From Chersky-840 sp050011815 (GTDB lineage Bacteria > Actinomycetota > Acidimicrobiia > Acidimicrobiales > UBA8190), in NCBI GenBank assembly GCA_050011815.1, contig JBEKIJ010000015.1:62001-126000 (forward strand): 64,000 nt of DNA, written 5' to 3'. Positions 51,980 to 60,898 of this stretch are shown here, piece after piece. Under the pieces are notes generated by a model. The model saw only the letters and a list, made by a program, of their open reading frames with translations. It was not told the origin of the DNA and made no database searches. Each line of letters begins with the position of its first letter. The first letter of the stretch is position 1. The position numbers were made by a program, and so were the translations under genes.

Positions 51980-52912
51980 ATGGCATCCGGCTACAGCACC
52001 CCGCTGTACCTTCTGGCCTTCGACCACCGCGCCTCGTTCGAGCGCGGGCTCTTCGGCGCCTCGCCTCCACTCTCGCCGGAGGTACGCGACGGCATCGAGA
52101 AGGCCAAGCAGATCATCTTCGAGGCCAACCAACTGGCGGTTGGATCGGGGGCGCCTCGGGATCGGTCGGGGGTGCTCGTTGACGAGGAGTTCGGCTCGGC
52201 AGTGGCCCGCCGCGCCCTGGAGGCGGGCGTCCCGCTGGCCATGCCGGTCGAGCGCTCTGGCCAGGACGAGTTCGACTTCCAATACGGCACCCACTTCGCC
52301 GAGCACATCGAGGCCTTCGACCCGACCTTCGTGAAGGTCCTCGTGCGTTTCAACCCCGAGGGCGACCCGGATCTCAATCGACGTCAAACCGAACGATTGG
52401 CCCACCTGAGCGAATGGCTCCGGAGCCAGCAGCGCACCTTCCTCTTCGAGCTGCTCGTGCCGGCCACAACCGCTCAGCTGGAGAGCTTCGAGGGCCACCA
52501 GGTGGACTACGACCATCACCTGCGCCCTCAACTCGTCGTGGAGACGATCGCCTCATTGCAAGACGGAGGGGTGGAGCCCGATATCTGGAAGATCGAAGGG
52601 CTCGACTCCCAGGACGATGCCGGCGCCGTGGTCCGACAGGCCCGTTCGGGAGGACGGGCCCACGTGGTCTGCATCGTGCTCGGACGCGGTGCGGACTGGG
52701 ACAGCGTTGTCCGTTGGCTCGAGGTCGGTGCGAGCGTGCCCGGGTTCGAAGGCTTTGCCGTGGGGCGGACCCTGTGGCACGACGCACTGGTCGCTCACCT
52801 TGCGGGACGGTCCTCGGACACCGAGACGGCCCAAGTCATCGCGGACCGCTACCGACAGCTCGTCGACACCTACGACGCGGCCACGAGCAGACAGACCGAG
52901 GCCGCGTCGTGA
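51980..52912 (+). CDS. DUF2090 (IolC C-terminal-like) aldolase-fold protein
   Basis: Encodes 310 aa, with GAGGAGG before the ATG. LYLLAFDHRASFERGLFG, then LVDEEFGSAVARRALEAG, LAMPVERSGQDEFDFQYG and VKVLVRFNPEGD match the TIM-barrel DUF2090 domain that is fused to IolC kinases in inositol catabolism (2-deoxy-5-keto-gluconate 6-phosphate aldolase-like). Here it stands alone and overlaps a HAD phosphatase gene by 4 bp, suggesting a sugar-phosphate pathway. Other inositol genes are not seen. Confidence 0.85.
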   Translation: MASGYSTPLYLLAFDHRASFERGLFGASPPLSPEVRDGIEKAKQIIFEANQLAVGSGAPRDRSGVLVDEEFGSAVARRALEAGVPLAMPVERSGQDEFDFQYGTHFAEHIEAFDPTFVKVLVRFNPEGDPDLNRRQTERLAHLSEWLRSQQRTFLFELLVPATTAQLESFEGHQVDYDHHLRPQLVVETIASLQDGGVEPDIWKIEGLDSQDDAGAVVRQARSGGRAHVVCIVLGRGADWDSVVRWLEVGASVPGFEGFAVGRTLWHDALVAHLAGRSSDTETAQVIADRYRQLVDTYDAATSRQTEAAS

Positions 52913-53739
52913 CCCCCCCGCCCATTCGCCTGATGCTGGCCGACGTGGACGGCACCCTCGTCACCCAGGACAAGGTCCTCACCGACAGGGCGATCGCCGC
53001 CGTGCATCGCCTCCGCGATGCGGGCATCCTCTTCGCCATCACGAGTGGACGTCCTCCTCGAGGAATGGCCATGCTCGTCGAGCCCCTCGATCTGCAGACG
53101 CCCATCGCCGCCTTCAACGGGGGCCTGCTGGTCAACCGCGACATGACCGTCATCGAGCAGCGCGTCGTCCCCGAGCCCCTGGTCAGTCCCATCGCTGCGC
53201 TCATGGCCTCCTTCGACCTGACGGTGTGGCTCTATCGTGGTGCCGACTGGTATGTCCCAGACCCGACGGGACCGCACGTGGCCCGTGAGGCATGGACGGT
53301 CAAGTTCGAGCCCAAGGTCATGACGAGTATCGAAGGTCTCACAGGGGACGTGGCCAAGATCGTGGGCGTGAGTGATGACCACGACGCGGTATCGAAGGCT
53401 TCAGCGGCAGCCCACGAGCGCTTCGGGAGCCACGTCACGGCGGCTGCGTCTCAGCCCTATTACCTCGACGTCACCCACCCCGACGCCAACAAAGGCGCTG
53501 TGGCCAGGTACCTCGCAAAGAAATACACGCTGTCCATGGATGAGATCGCCACTATCGGAGACATGCCCAATGACGTCTTGATGTTCGCGCACTCAGGCTT
53601 GAGCATCGCCATGGGGAACGCCGATCCTCAGGTGCAACGAGCCGCCCGTCGGGTGACGGAGACCAACGAGAAGGAGGGCTTTGCCGACGCGGTCGAACGC
53701 TTCGTCCTGCCTCGGTCTCCGGAGCCCCCGCAGCCCTAG
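52909..53739 (+). CDS. Cof-type HAD-IIB hydrolase
   Basis: Encodes 276 aa from GTG at 52909 (GTGA overlap). Motif I LADVDGTLVTQD (nucleophile Asp, 11th-12th residue region), motif II FAITSGRPPRG, Lys of motif III in DANKGAVARYLAKKY, motif IV TIGDMPNDVLMF. The cap is of the Cof (C2B) type. It dephosphorylates sugar phosphates or similar; translational coupling suggests it acts with the DUF2090 protein. Confidence 0.92.
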   Translation: MTPPPIRLMLADVDGTLVTQDKVLTDRAIAAVHRLRDAGILFAITSGRPPRGMAMLVEPLDLQTPIAAFNGGLLVNRDMTVIEQRVVPEPLVSPIAALMASFDLTVWLYRGADWYVPDPTGPHVAREAWTVKFEPKVMTSIEGLTGDVAKIVGVSDDHDAVSKASAAAHERFGSHVTAAASQPYYLDVTHPDANKGAVARYLAKKYTLSMDEIATIGDMPNDVLMFAHSGLSIAMGNADPQVQRAARRVTETNEKEGFADAVERFVLPRSPEPPQP

Positions 53740-53853
53740 TTCCGAGGCTCACGGGCTCGCCACCGGGAGAGGGAGTCCGCCGACGTGACCTCGCGCGCCC
53801 AACCATGGGCTTGCGAGTTCTTGAATCGATCCAGGAGGATTGGCACCTGGCGA

Positions 53854-54489
53854 TCAGGCCTCGGCGATTACGGCCCGCGCCTGTGCGGGGCCGACGACGA
53901 GATCGTGAAGGTCGCCGCCCACCTCGAGTCGACTCGACTGTTCCATCCCCCCGACTCTCACCGGCTCGAAGCCGGCCGTCCGGATCAACCGCCCGACTTC
54001 CTCGCCAGCGCGGTCGTCGTCGGTCACGTAGAAGAGGACCGCCGGATCCGGTGACCGGTTGCTGGAGGAGCGAAGGAGATCGGCCGACAGGGTTCCAAAC
54101 GCCATGGCCAGGCGCGTCCCCGTCGGCGCCCACCCGGTGACAACCTCGCCCGAGGATTGCCCTTTCGGCAGGAGACGTGAGACGTTGCCGTGTGCGTCCA
54201 AGCCAACCGGGTTACTCGGAACGACCACGAGCTTGTCGGTGAGCGGGTCGGCGATCTCGTCTATGACGTCCTTCAGCACGGAGAACCGCAGTGCGAGGAC
54301 GACGGTATCGGCGCCCCGTAACGCGTCCCGGTTGTCGACGGCGACGACCGCAGCTCGACCGATCTCTCCAGCCAGCATTCGGGCCGACTGATTGTCTGCG
54401 CTCGAGAGCCGCAGGGTCTCGCCGCCCGAGGCGAGCTGGCGGGCGATGACCGATCCGAGCCCTCCAGTGCCGATGACAGCGGTGGTCAT
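53854..54489 (-). CDS. NAD(P)-binding protein of the F420-dependent NADP reductase family
   Basis: Encodes 211 aa from the ATG at 54489 (GGGGAGG upstream). TTAVIGTGGLGSVIARQLAS is a dinucleotide-binding start, followed by GADTVVLALRFSVLKDVIDE and LVVVPSNPVGLD, as in NADPH:F420 oxidoreductase-like proteins. Related short proteins often act on other substrates, so F420 use is only suggested. The C-terminus has a GFEPVRVGGMEQSSRLEVGG segment typical of the family. Confidence 0.85.
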   Translation of the reverse strand: MTTAVIGTGGLGSVIARQLASGGETLRLSSADNQSARMLAGEIGRAAVVAVDNRDALRGADTVVLALRFSVLKDVIDEIADPLTDKLVVVPSNPVGLDAHGNVSRLLPKGQSSGEVVTGWAPTGTRLAMAFGTLSADLLRSSSNRSPDPAVLFYVTDDDRAGEEVGRLIRTAGFEPVRVGGMEQSSRLEVGGDLHDLVVGPAQARAVIAEA

Positions 54490-54736
54490 CACCAAAACCT
54501 CCCCGGCGTCACGGTGCTCGTCTTTGGTGACATCGACGGAGTGGGACCGTGCTTCTTCGGCCCCGGGCGACGCCGCCCGAAGCAGGTTGCCACCGTGCGG
54601 CGAGGGGGTCGGCGGAATCTCGACCTTGCCGTCACACCGCCTCTGCGTGGCCTCATCGGAAACGGTGGTAGGGATCTCGGTGTCAAGCGGACTGGCCACC
54701 GTCGATGTGAAGGGTCTCGTACCGGTGCCTCGGCAT

Positions 54737-55201
54737 TCACTCGGACCCTCCGCCTGACGTACTCGACGGCCAGTGAGCGGGTGCCCAGTCCCCCTGGGGG
54801 TCCGTGGTTTGACCCACTTCGATCAGATGCCCGTCAGGATCGCGGATGTAGCACCGGATCTCGTACTGGTGCTGTTTCGGCGGTGTCAGGAAATGAGCAC
54901 CCCTGGCGCTCCATTCGGCGTAGACGGCCTCGATGTCTTTGACCCGGATATTGAGGAAACTGCTCACCCGGTCGGGATCGCGTGGCGTCTCCAGGGTGAC
55001 CTCAGGCTTGTCGTCAGTCGGGCCTCCGCCGACATTGATGATGATCCAGCTGTTGGCCAGTTGCACGTAGGTCACCTCTCCGGAGAAGGCCACCCTCCCG
55101 CCGAGTACCTCGGTGTAGAAGCGTCGAGAGCGCTCGACATCGTCCGAGACGATGAAGTGGGCCAGCACAATTCCCTCGGGGGGTGGCGGGAGCTCGGCCA
55201 C
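54737..55201 (-). CDS. VOC-family dioxygenase/glyoxalase-fold protein
   Basis: Encodes 154 aa from GTG at 55201, chosen because GGAGG lies 6 bases upstream; longer starts add unrelated sequence. LAHFIVSDDVERSRRFYTEV, then LGGRVAFSGEVTYVQLANSW, SFLNIRVKDIEAVYAEWSAR and EIRCYIRDPDGHLIEVGQTT follow the VOC pattern with His, Glu metal ligands in the right places. Function unknown. Confidence 0.9.
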   Translation of the reverse strand: MAELPPPPEGIVLAHFIVSDDVERSRRFYTEVLGGRVAFSGEVTYVQLANSWIIINVGGGPTDDKPEVTLETPRDPDRVSSFLNIRVKDIEAVYAEWSARGAHFLTPPKQHQYEIRCYIRDPDGHLIEVGQTTDPQGDWAPAHWPSSTSGGGSE

Positions 55202-55966
55202 CTGGCACCTCCATTGGTTGGGTTTCCGTTTCCACACCCGCTCGCGACGGGGCCTGGGGCAGATGTTATGACGGACGCGGGTTCCATCTCTGGTCACGGC
55301 CCAGCTAGGGCCCGGCGCGCTTGATCACGATGGTTTGCCGTGGCGAACCGGACCGGCTCACCGACCGGACCGACAACAGACATTGCTCGATCACCACGAC
55401 CCCAGGCCTCGCAGAGCCCTGGTACGCACATATCAATATCCCGCCGGATTGTCTGGAGAAGGGCCCGGAGCGCCACGGGCACGTCGTGCATGGTCGGTCG
55501 GCCCCGAAGGCCCCGTCGGGCCATCCGCACGGCCCTGACCTGGGACTTCTCGTGGAGCGGACGCCGGGATCAGCAGTTGAGTCTCACTGTCCCCTGGAGC
55601 CACTCCGTACCCAACGGCGCCTGAGACGCACAGCCGGACTTCGAATGCCGTGGCGTTCTCCCTGGGACCACCGAATCAGGCGACGCCTGTCGCCGAAGCA
55701 CCGACGAGCGTGCCGGATCCTGTCTACGTGGAACTGCTGAGGGGACGTCACCGGGACCGGGCCGGCTCGTCCACCCCCGACGTCACGCTGGGACCGCAGC
55801 CATGCGCAACCGGGATCTTGATGAACAAGACAATGGGTGGCCGACGGTAACGAGGACGTCGTAGACCGAGCTGTGAGTATGCAACACCAGTTGACGGCGA
55901 CGACGAGGCGCTCGTACGATTCTCACTGACTCGGCGGACGGGCCACATGCAAGTTGGCGGGGCACC
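55202..55966. other. Long intergenic region with a promoter near its right end
   Basis: About 765 bp without a confident gene; short frames at 55294-55530 (-) and 55650-55850 (+) have no family signal. ACCGGACCG occurs twice near 55345-55370. A sigma-70-like promoter is visible at 55891-55920. Confidence 0.4.
55891..55920 (+). promoter_or_regulatory. Sigma-70-like promoter of the ThDP-RidA cassette
   Basis: TTGACG (55891-55896) and TACGAT (55915-55920) are separated by 18 bp. The ATG of the ThDP-RidA gene is 46 bp downstream. Five of six and four of six matches to consensus. Confidence 0.5.
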
Positions 55967-58141
55967 ATGACAGAACTTTCGGCCCAATCGGCCCTGACCC
56001 TCGAAGGTGCCACTGTTTCACAAGTGGTTCTTCACTATCTTCAGATCGAGGGCGTCCAAAAGGTATTCGGCATACCCGGTGCCGCCATCATGGATCTTGC
56101 GTACGAGCTCCGGCGGCGTCACGACACGTTCGAGTACATCATCTGTCGTCATGAATCGGGGGCCGCCTACATCGCCGATGGCTACGCACGGGCCACAGGT
56201 GATCTCGGAGTCGTGATCGTCACCTCGGGCCCGGGTGCCAGCAACGCTCTGACCGGATCGATGAATGCCGAGGCCGACGGCTCGCCGTTGCTGACCATCT
56301 CCGGTGAAATCGCCGAAGCATTCGCCGGCCGGGGTTACCTCCAAGCGGGCATCGACGGACGGCTGAACATCGATGAGATCTATGCGGCCGCCACCGATTA
56401 CTCGGCCGTCGTCTCGAGCCCTGCCAACGCACAGACTCTGGTAAGTCAGGCCCTTCGGGACGCCCGTGGCCTGCCTCACCACGCCTCGCATCTGAGCCTG
56501 CCCTTGGACGTCTCCAAGGCAGTCCTCTCGTCGGTACAACTTCCGACGAGCCCGGAGAGCTATCGGGCGACGCCGGCCTCGACTGACCCGGCGGGCATCG
56601 CCACAATGCTCGACGAGCTCCTCAAGGCCCAGTACCCGCTGATCATGCTGGGCAATTCGTGTCGGAGGCTCTTGCACGGGGATCGCCTCCTGCGCCTGAC
56701 CGCCTTCGTCGAGAAGTTCGGCATACCCGTCATCACGTCGGCAGACGGCAAGGGGGTGTTCCCCGAGTCTCACCAGTGGTCGCTCCGAAACTACGGGATC
56801 GCCGCTTGTGAGTGGCCCCAGTATTATCTCACGCCCTGCAAAGTCGACCCGGCGCGCCCGGCGAAATTCGACGCACTCGCCGTGCTCGGGTGTCAACTGA
56901 ACGAGTTCGGCACCCAGAAGTGGAACCCTGACCTGGCACCAGACGGTCCTCTCATCCAGGTCGACCTCGATCCGTCGGTCATCGGCAGGGGTTACCCGAT
57001 CGCCGTCGGCATCGTGGCCGAGGTCGGACAGGTGATCGATGACCTGTGCAGCCTCGGGGAGAAGAGATCGGCGGATACCGCCGCAGTCGAACGGCGGGCC
57101 GGTTTCGTGGCAACTATCAAACAGATGTCGCCTTGGCGTGATGCCGCGGCGCGCACCTCCACAGCGTCTCCGGTGATGCCCCAAGCGCTGATGAAGTCCA
57201 TTGGGGATCTCACTCCTGACGGCAGTCTGATTTTCGTGGATTGCGCCAACAGCGTGGGGTGGTGTCTCGCCTATCTAATTGTCGATCCGCCGACAGAGAT
57301 TCACCTGGCCTTGACCGTGGCGCCCCTGGGATTCGGCATTGCCGGTGTCATCGGGGCCCGCCTCGGCCGACCAGACGCCACGTGCATAGCTGTCGTGGGC
57401 GACGGGGCCTTCCTCATGCACGGGACGGAGATCTCGACTGCCGCCCGGTACAACGTCGGCGCCGTGTGCATCGTCCTCGAAGACAATAACTTCACCATGG
57501 TGAACCAAGGAATGAACGTCTTCTACCCAGAGCCTGACGGTTGGAAGGACTACTACGACTTCAACCAGCCCGACATCGCCATGATGGCGAGGTCTCTGGG
57601 AGCCGACAGCTACGAGGTGTCGGATCCGGCCAGCTTCGAGCCCGTGTATCTCGAAGCGATCCGCAGGGCCAATGCCGATAACAAGCCCCAGGTCATCGTG
57701 GTGCGGGTGGACCCCACGCCGCTTCCACCCTTCTATCCGCCCACCCCCCCGCCACCTCCTCAGGACCGGACCTTCCTCAACCCGCCGACGGTCGCCGCGC
57801 CCGCGGGCCCTTACACCCAAGGCGTCGAAGTCGGGGGCACAATCTACGTTTCAGGCCAAGGGGCCATCGACGCGGGGGGGAATGTCGTCCTCGGGACGTT
57901 CGAGGAACAAGCTGAACTGACGTTCGAGAACATCAAGGCCATCCTGGCCGCCGGGGGGGCGACAATGGCCGACGTCGTGATGGTCAACATCAAGTTGGCC
58001 GACGTCGCGAACTTCGCCACCCTCAATACGGTGTATGCCCGCTACTTCCCCAAGGACTTCCCTGCCCGATGCACCGCCGGCGCCAACCTTCTGTTCGGGC
58101 TAGCGATCGAAGTGGACTGCGTCGCCCAGGTCCCGACTTGA
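55967..58141 (+). CDS. ThDP-dependent acetolactate-synthase-like enzyme fused to a RidA (YjgF) domain
   Basis: Encodes 724 aa. Residues about 15-580 form a ThDP enzyme of the acetolactate synthase/decarboxylase superfamily: catalytic Glu in CRHESGAAYIADGYARATG (E63); middle domain; and PP domain with GDG at 478-480 and NN at 507-508, the Mg-ThDP motif. A Pro-rich linker (about 583-603, including PPTPPPPPQ) leads to a RidA domain at about 604-722: AAPAGPYTQGVEVGGTIYVS, then IKAILAAGGATMADVVMVNI, and the catalytic-site Arg R701 in FPARCTAG with Glu E715. RidA hydrolyses reactive imines/enamines; fused to a carbon-carbon lyase/ligase this suggests an imine or 2-oxoacid intermediate handed between sites. 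Followed 96 bp later by an amine oxidase. Substrate unknown. Confidence 0.9.
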   Translation: MTELSAQSALTLEGATVSQVVLHYLQIEGVQKVFGIPGAAIMDLAYELRRRHDTFEYIICRHESGAAYIADGYARATGDLGVVIVTSGPGASNALTGSMNAEADGSPLLTISGEIAEAFAGRGYLQAGIDGRLNIDEIYAAATDYSAVVSSPANAQTLVSQALRDARGLPHHASHLSLPLDVSKAVLSSVQLPTSPESYRATPASTDPAGIATMLDELLKAQYPLIMLGNSCRRLLHGDRLLRLTAFVEKFGIPVITSADGKGVFPESHQWSLRNYGIAACEWPQYYLTPCKVDPARPAKFDALAVLGCQLNEFGTQKWNPDLAPDGPLIQVDLDPSVIGRGYPIAVGIVAEVGQVIDDLCSLGEKRSADTAAVERRAGFVATIKQMSPWRDAAARTSTASPVMPQALMKSIGDLTPDGSLIFVDCANSVGWCLAYLIVDPPTEIHLALTVAPLGFGIAGVIGARLGRPDATCIAVVGDGAFLMHGTEISTAARYNVGAVCIVLEDNNFTMVNQGMNVFYPEPDGWKDYYDFNQPDIAMMARSLGADSYEVSDPASFEPVYLEAIRRANADNKPQVIVVRVDPTPLPPFYPPTPPPPPQDRTFLNPPTVAAPAGPYTQGVEVGGTIYVSGQGAIDAGGNVVLGTFEEQAELTFENIKAILAAGGATMADVVMVNIKLADVANFATLNTVYARYFPKDFPARCTAGANLLFGLAIEVDCVAQVPT

Positions 58142-58237
58142 AGAGCAGCTGCACAAGACGTTCACCACACGCGACGCGCACTTCCCCGCCGGGCGACAAA
58201 CTCGGGTAGTTCCATCACTCCAACGGAGGCAAGACGC

Positions 58238-59869
58238 ATGGCCAACAACGACTCCTCAACCGAGATCATGGACATTGCCATCGTCGGGGGCGGGGTGTCC
58301 GGGGTCTATAGCGCGTACCGGCTCCTGACCAGCGACCTGCAGGGCGCTCCTGAGTTGGCGGAACTGGCCAAGGGACGACCCAATGGCCGGTTGCGTGTCG
58401 GCGTCTTTGAGAGTTCGTCGCATATCGGGGGCCGGCTCCTCTCTGCGGTCCCCCCCGACATGCCCAACCTGATTGTCGAGTTGGGCGGCATGCGTTACAT
58501 GTCGACGCACACCTACGTGAAGGCACTTGTGGAGAACAAGCTCAGGCTCAGGACGTACGAGTTCCCGGTCAACCTGCCGGAGAACCTTGTCTACTTGAGA
58601 GGCCAACGGTACCGACTGGCGGACATCGCCCAGTGCGGGACGCCCGGGGGCCCCACGCTCCCCTACGGCCTGAGCTGGGCGGAACGGTCCGTCGATCCCC
58701 GCAACCTTCTCGGCAATGCCCTCGACGCCATCCTGCCCGGACTCACCACCATGGGCGCCACGGAGATGTGGGAGGTCCTACGCAACGCCAAGGTGGACGG
58801 CCGGCACATCTATGACTATGGACTCTGGAACCTGGTGAACAAGGCCCTCAGCTACGAGGCATACCAACTCGGACGGGTCGTCGGTGGGTACGACTGCCTA
58901 ACCCTCAATTACAACGCCGCGGACACCGCGGCGGCCTCATTCGAGTTCGAGCCTGGTGCCACCTTCTCGGCCTTCGTCGACGGCTTCCACGAGGTGCCCC
59001 AGCGTCTAGCGGACATGACCCAGGCCGAGGGGGGGGAAATCACTTGTGACATGCCACTGCGATCGGTGACGACCGGGGACGGGCCCGGTGTGACGCTCAC
59101 CTTCGCCAACGGCTCGGTGGTGCGGGCCCACAAGGTGATCCTTGCCATGCCCCGGCGTGCCCTCGAACTCCTCGAACAGGTCGGTCCGGTCTTCGACTCC
59201 GCCAACACCGAAGTTCGGAAGCTCATGCAGTCGGTTTCGGGAGTGTCGCTCTTCAAGCTGTTCACCTGTTACCGCTACCCATGGTGGGAGGCGGTTGGTG
59301 TGTCAAGTGGACGATCGCTCACCGACCTGCCCATTCGTCAGTGCTACTACTGGGGCGTCGACGGCCAGCAGCCGGGAAGTGATCCGTCTAACACCAATTC
59401 GGTATTAATGGCCAGCTACGACGATGCCCTCAACGTGGAGTTCTGGGCCGGCTACCGAAAGCAGCATGTGAACGCTGCGTATCCGAACGAGGGCGACTCG
59501 GTTGATCACCGCTGGGGAGATCACACCGCTCCGAAGGCGATGGTCGAAGAGGTGCACCGCCAGCTCATGGAGCTGCACGGAGTCAAGTACGCACCCAAGC
59601 CGTACGCCGCCGCCTACCAGGACTGGTCGGAGGACCCCTACGGCGGCGGCGTCCACCTGTGGAAGATCCACCAGAAGAGCTGGGAGGTCGTCGACAGGAT
59701 GGTGAAGCCCATGCCCTCGGTTGAGGTCTACGTGTGCGGGGAGGCGTATTCCCGCAATCAGACCTGGGTCGAAGGGGCCCTGGAAACCGCCGAGATGGTT
59801 CTTCAACAATGGTTCAAACTGCCCGGTCCGGCCTGGACCTATGGCCAGACCCCGGTTCCCGGCGAATGA
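58238..59869 (+). CDS. Flavin-dependent amine oxidase family protein
   Basis: Encodes 543 aa. The FAD dinucleotide motif is MDIAIVGGGVSGVYSAYRLL (about residues 11-30). The second FAD contact is SSHIGGRLLS, then VELGGMRYM. The C-terminal FAD motif is VYVCGEAYSRNQTWVEGALE. This is the amine oxidase/L-amino-acid oxidase architecture, with an unusually long insertion before the first GGR loop. Oxidation of an amine or amino acid would give an imine, which the neighbouring RidA domain could hydrolyse. GGAGG precedes the ATG; it overlaps the next gene (ATGA). Confidence 0.88.
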   Translation: MANNDSSTEIMDIAIVGGGVSGVYSAYRLLTSDLQGAPELAELAKGRPNGRLRVGVFESSSHIGGRLLSAVPPDMPNLIVELGGMRYMSTHTYVKALVENKLRLRTYEFPVNLPENLVYLRGQRYRLADIAQCGTPGGPTLPYGLSWAERSVDPRNLLGNALDAILPGLTTMGATEMWEVLRNAKVDGRHIYDYGLWNLVNKALSYEAYQLGRVVGGYDCLTLNYNAADTAAASFEFEPGATFSAFVDGFHEVPQRLADMTQAEGGEITCDMPLRSVTTGDGPGVTLTFANGSVVRAHKVILAMPRRALELLEQVGPVFDSANTEVRKLMQSVSGVSLFKLFTCYRYPWWEAVGVSSGRSLTDLPIRQCYYWGVDGQQPGSDPSNTNSVLMASYDDALNVEFWAGYRKQHVNAAYPNEGDSVDHRWGDHTAPKAMVEEVHRQLMELHGVKYAPKPYAAAYQDWSEDPYGGGVHLWKIHQKSWEVVDRMVKPMPSVEVYVCGEAYSRNQTWVEGALETAEMVLQQWFKLPGPAWTYGQTPVPGE

Positions 59870-60888
59870 GCAGCCGGGTTGTCATCACCGGCGTCGGGTA
59901 CTCGGTCCCCGCCGACATCCGCTCCAACACCGACCCGGTCTTCGACTGGCTCCACGCCCACCCGCCGGTCGGAGGCAATCCGTTCCAGGGATACGTCTCC
60001 CGACGGGTGCTGGCGCCGGGGCAGGACCTCGAGGACATCATGGTGCCCGCTGCCCGGCAAGCGCTGGCCGACGCCTCGATCGGGGTCCAAGACATCGACC
60101 TGCTGACCGGATTCGGATCGCTCAGTCTGCTTGCCATGCCCAATCCGCTCGCCCTCGTCCACCAAAAGCTCGGCTTGCTGCCCAACACCCCCATCGTGCC
60201 CATAGCCAACGACTATGCCAACTTCACAGCCGGGATCTCCCTGGCCACCGCCTTGGTCGAGACTCAGCGTGCGAAAAATGCGGTCGTCGTGTGCGGGAGC
60301 AACTGGACCCGCCATGTCGATTACCACACCCCACAGTGCATCTCTGCAGGGGACGGCGCCGGTGCCGTCGTCGTAGGCCGGAGCTCGGATCCGGACCGGT
60401 TCGGGATCGTCGACACCGAGACGATCACCGAGTCGGCGCTCTACGGGTCAATGTACATGGCTGGCGACGAACGGGTCGGGGCGCGTGGACCGGACGGCCC
60501 GAGCATTCCCGGCTACGACCATCACTCATTCACTTGGCCCTACTTCCACATCACAGACCGAGGCAAGAGCGCGTTCTTTGACTTCGGTCAGCGGATGCCC
60601 GTCGTGGCTGTGCACGCCCTGCTGGCCCGCAACGGGGTTACGCCAGCCGACGTCACGCTCATCGCCCACCAGGCCTCGACCGTGCTCCTGGACTACTGGA
60701 AGGACGGTATTGGACCCAGGTGCATGCTCGACACCTTGCAAGAGTACGCCGATGTCCCCACGGCCAACCTGCCCATCACGCTGGCGGCAAAGTACGCCGA
60801 CATCGATACCAAGTACCTGGTGCTCCTGACCCTGGGAGTCGAGTTCTCCGTCACGGCGATGCTGCTCTCACGCTCGACCACTGCCTGA
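59866..60888 (+). CDS. KAS III (FabH)-like thiolase-fold protein lacking the catalytic Cys
   Basis: Encodes 340 aa from the ATG at 59866. The thiolase/KAS III fold is clear: VVITGVGYSVPADIRS at the start, RQALADASIGVQDIDLLTGF, SAGDGAGAVVVGRSS and LIAHQAST (catalytic His H268). At the nucleophile position, where FabH has A-C-S/G-G-F, the sequence reads NDYANF (D116-Y117), so the Cys is absent. The catalytic Asn region (HGNTSA in FabH) reads YADVPT, with Asp. Either it has lost condensing activity or it uses another mechanism, as acyltransfer or decarboxylation variants of the fold do. Translationally coupled to the amine oxidase. Confidence 0.88.
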   Translation: MSSRVVITGVGYSVPADIRSNTDPVFDWLHAHPPVGGNPFQGYVSRRVLAPGQDLEDIMVPAARQALADASIGVQDIDLLTGFGSLSLLAMPNPLALVHQKLGLLPNTPIVPIANDYANFTAGISLATALVETQRAKNAVVVCGSNWTRHVDYHTPQCISAGDGAGAVVVGRSSDPDRFGIVDTETITESALYGSMYMAGDERVGARGPDGPSIPGYDHHSFTWPYFHITDRGKSAFFDFGQRMPVVAVHALLARNGVTPADVTLIAHQASTVLLDYWKDGIGPRCMLDTLQEYADVPTANLPITLAAKYADIDTKYLVLLTLGVEFSVTAMLLSRSTTA

Positions 60889-60898
60889 GCGGCGCGGC

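Noticed and set aside
55294..55530. 78-codon minus-strand frame in the long intergenic region
   Set aside because: Somewhat protein-like but no family, poor start site and no neighbour logic.
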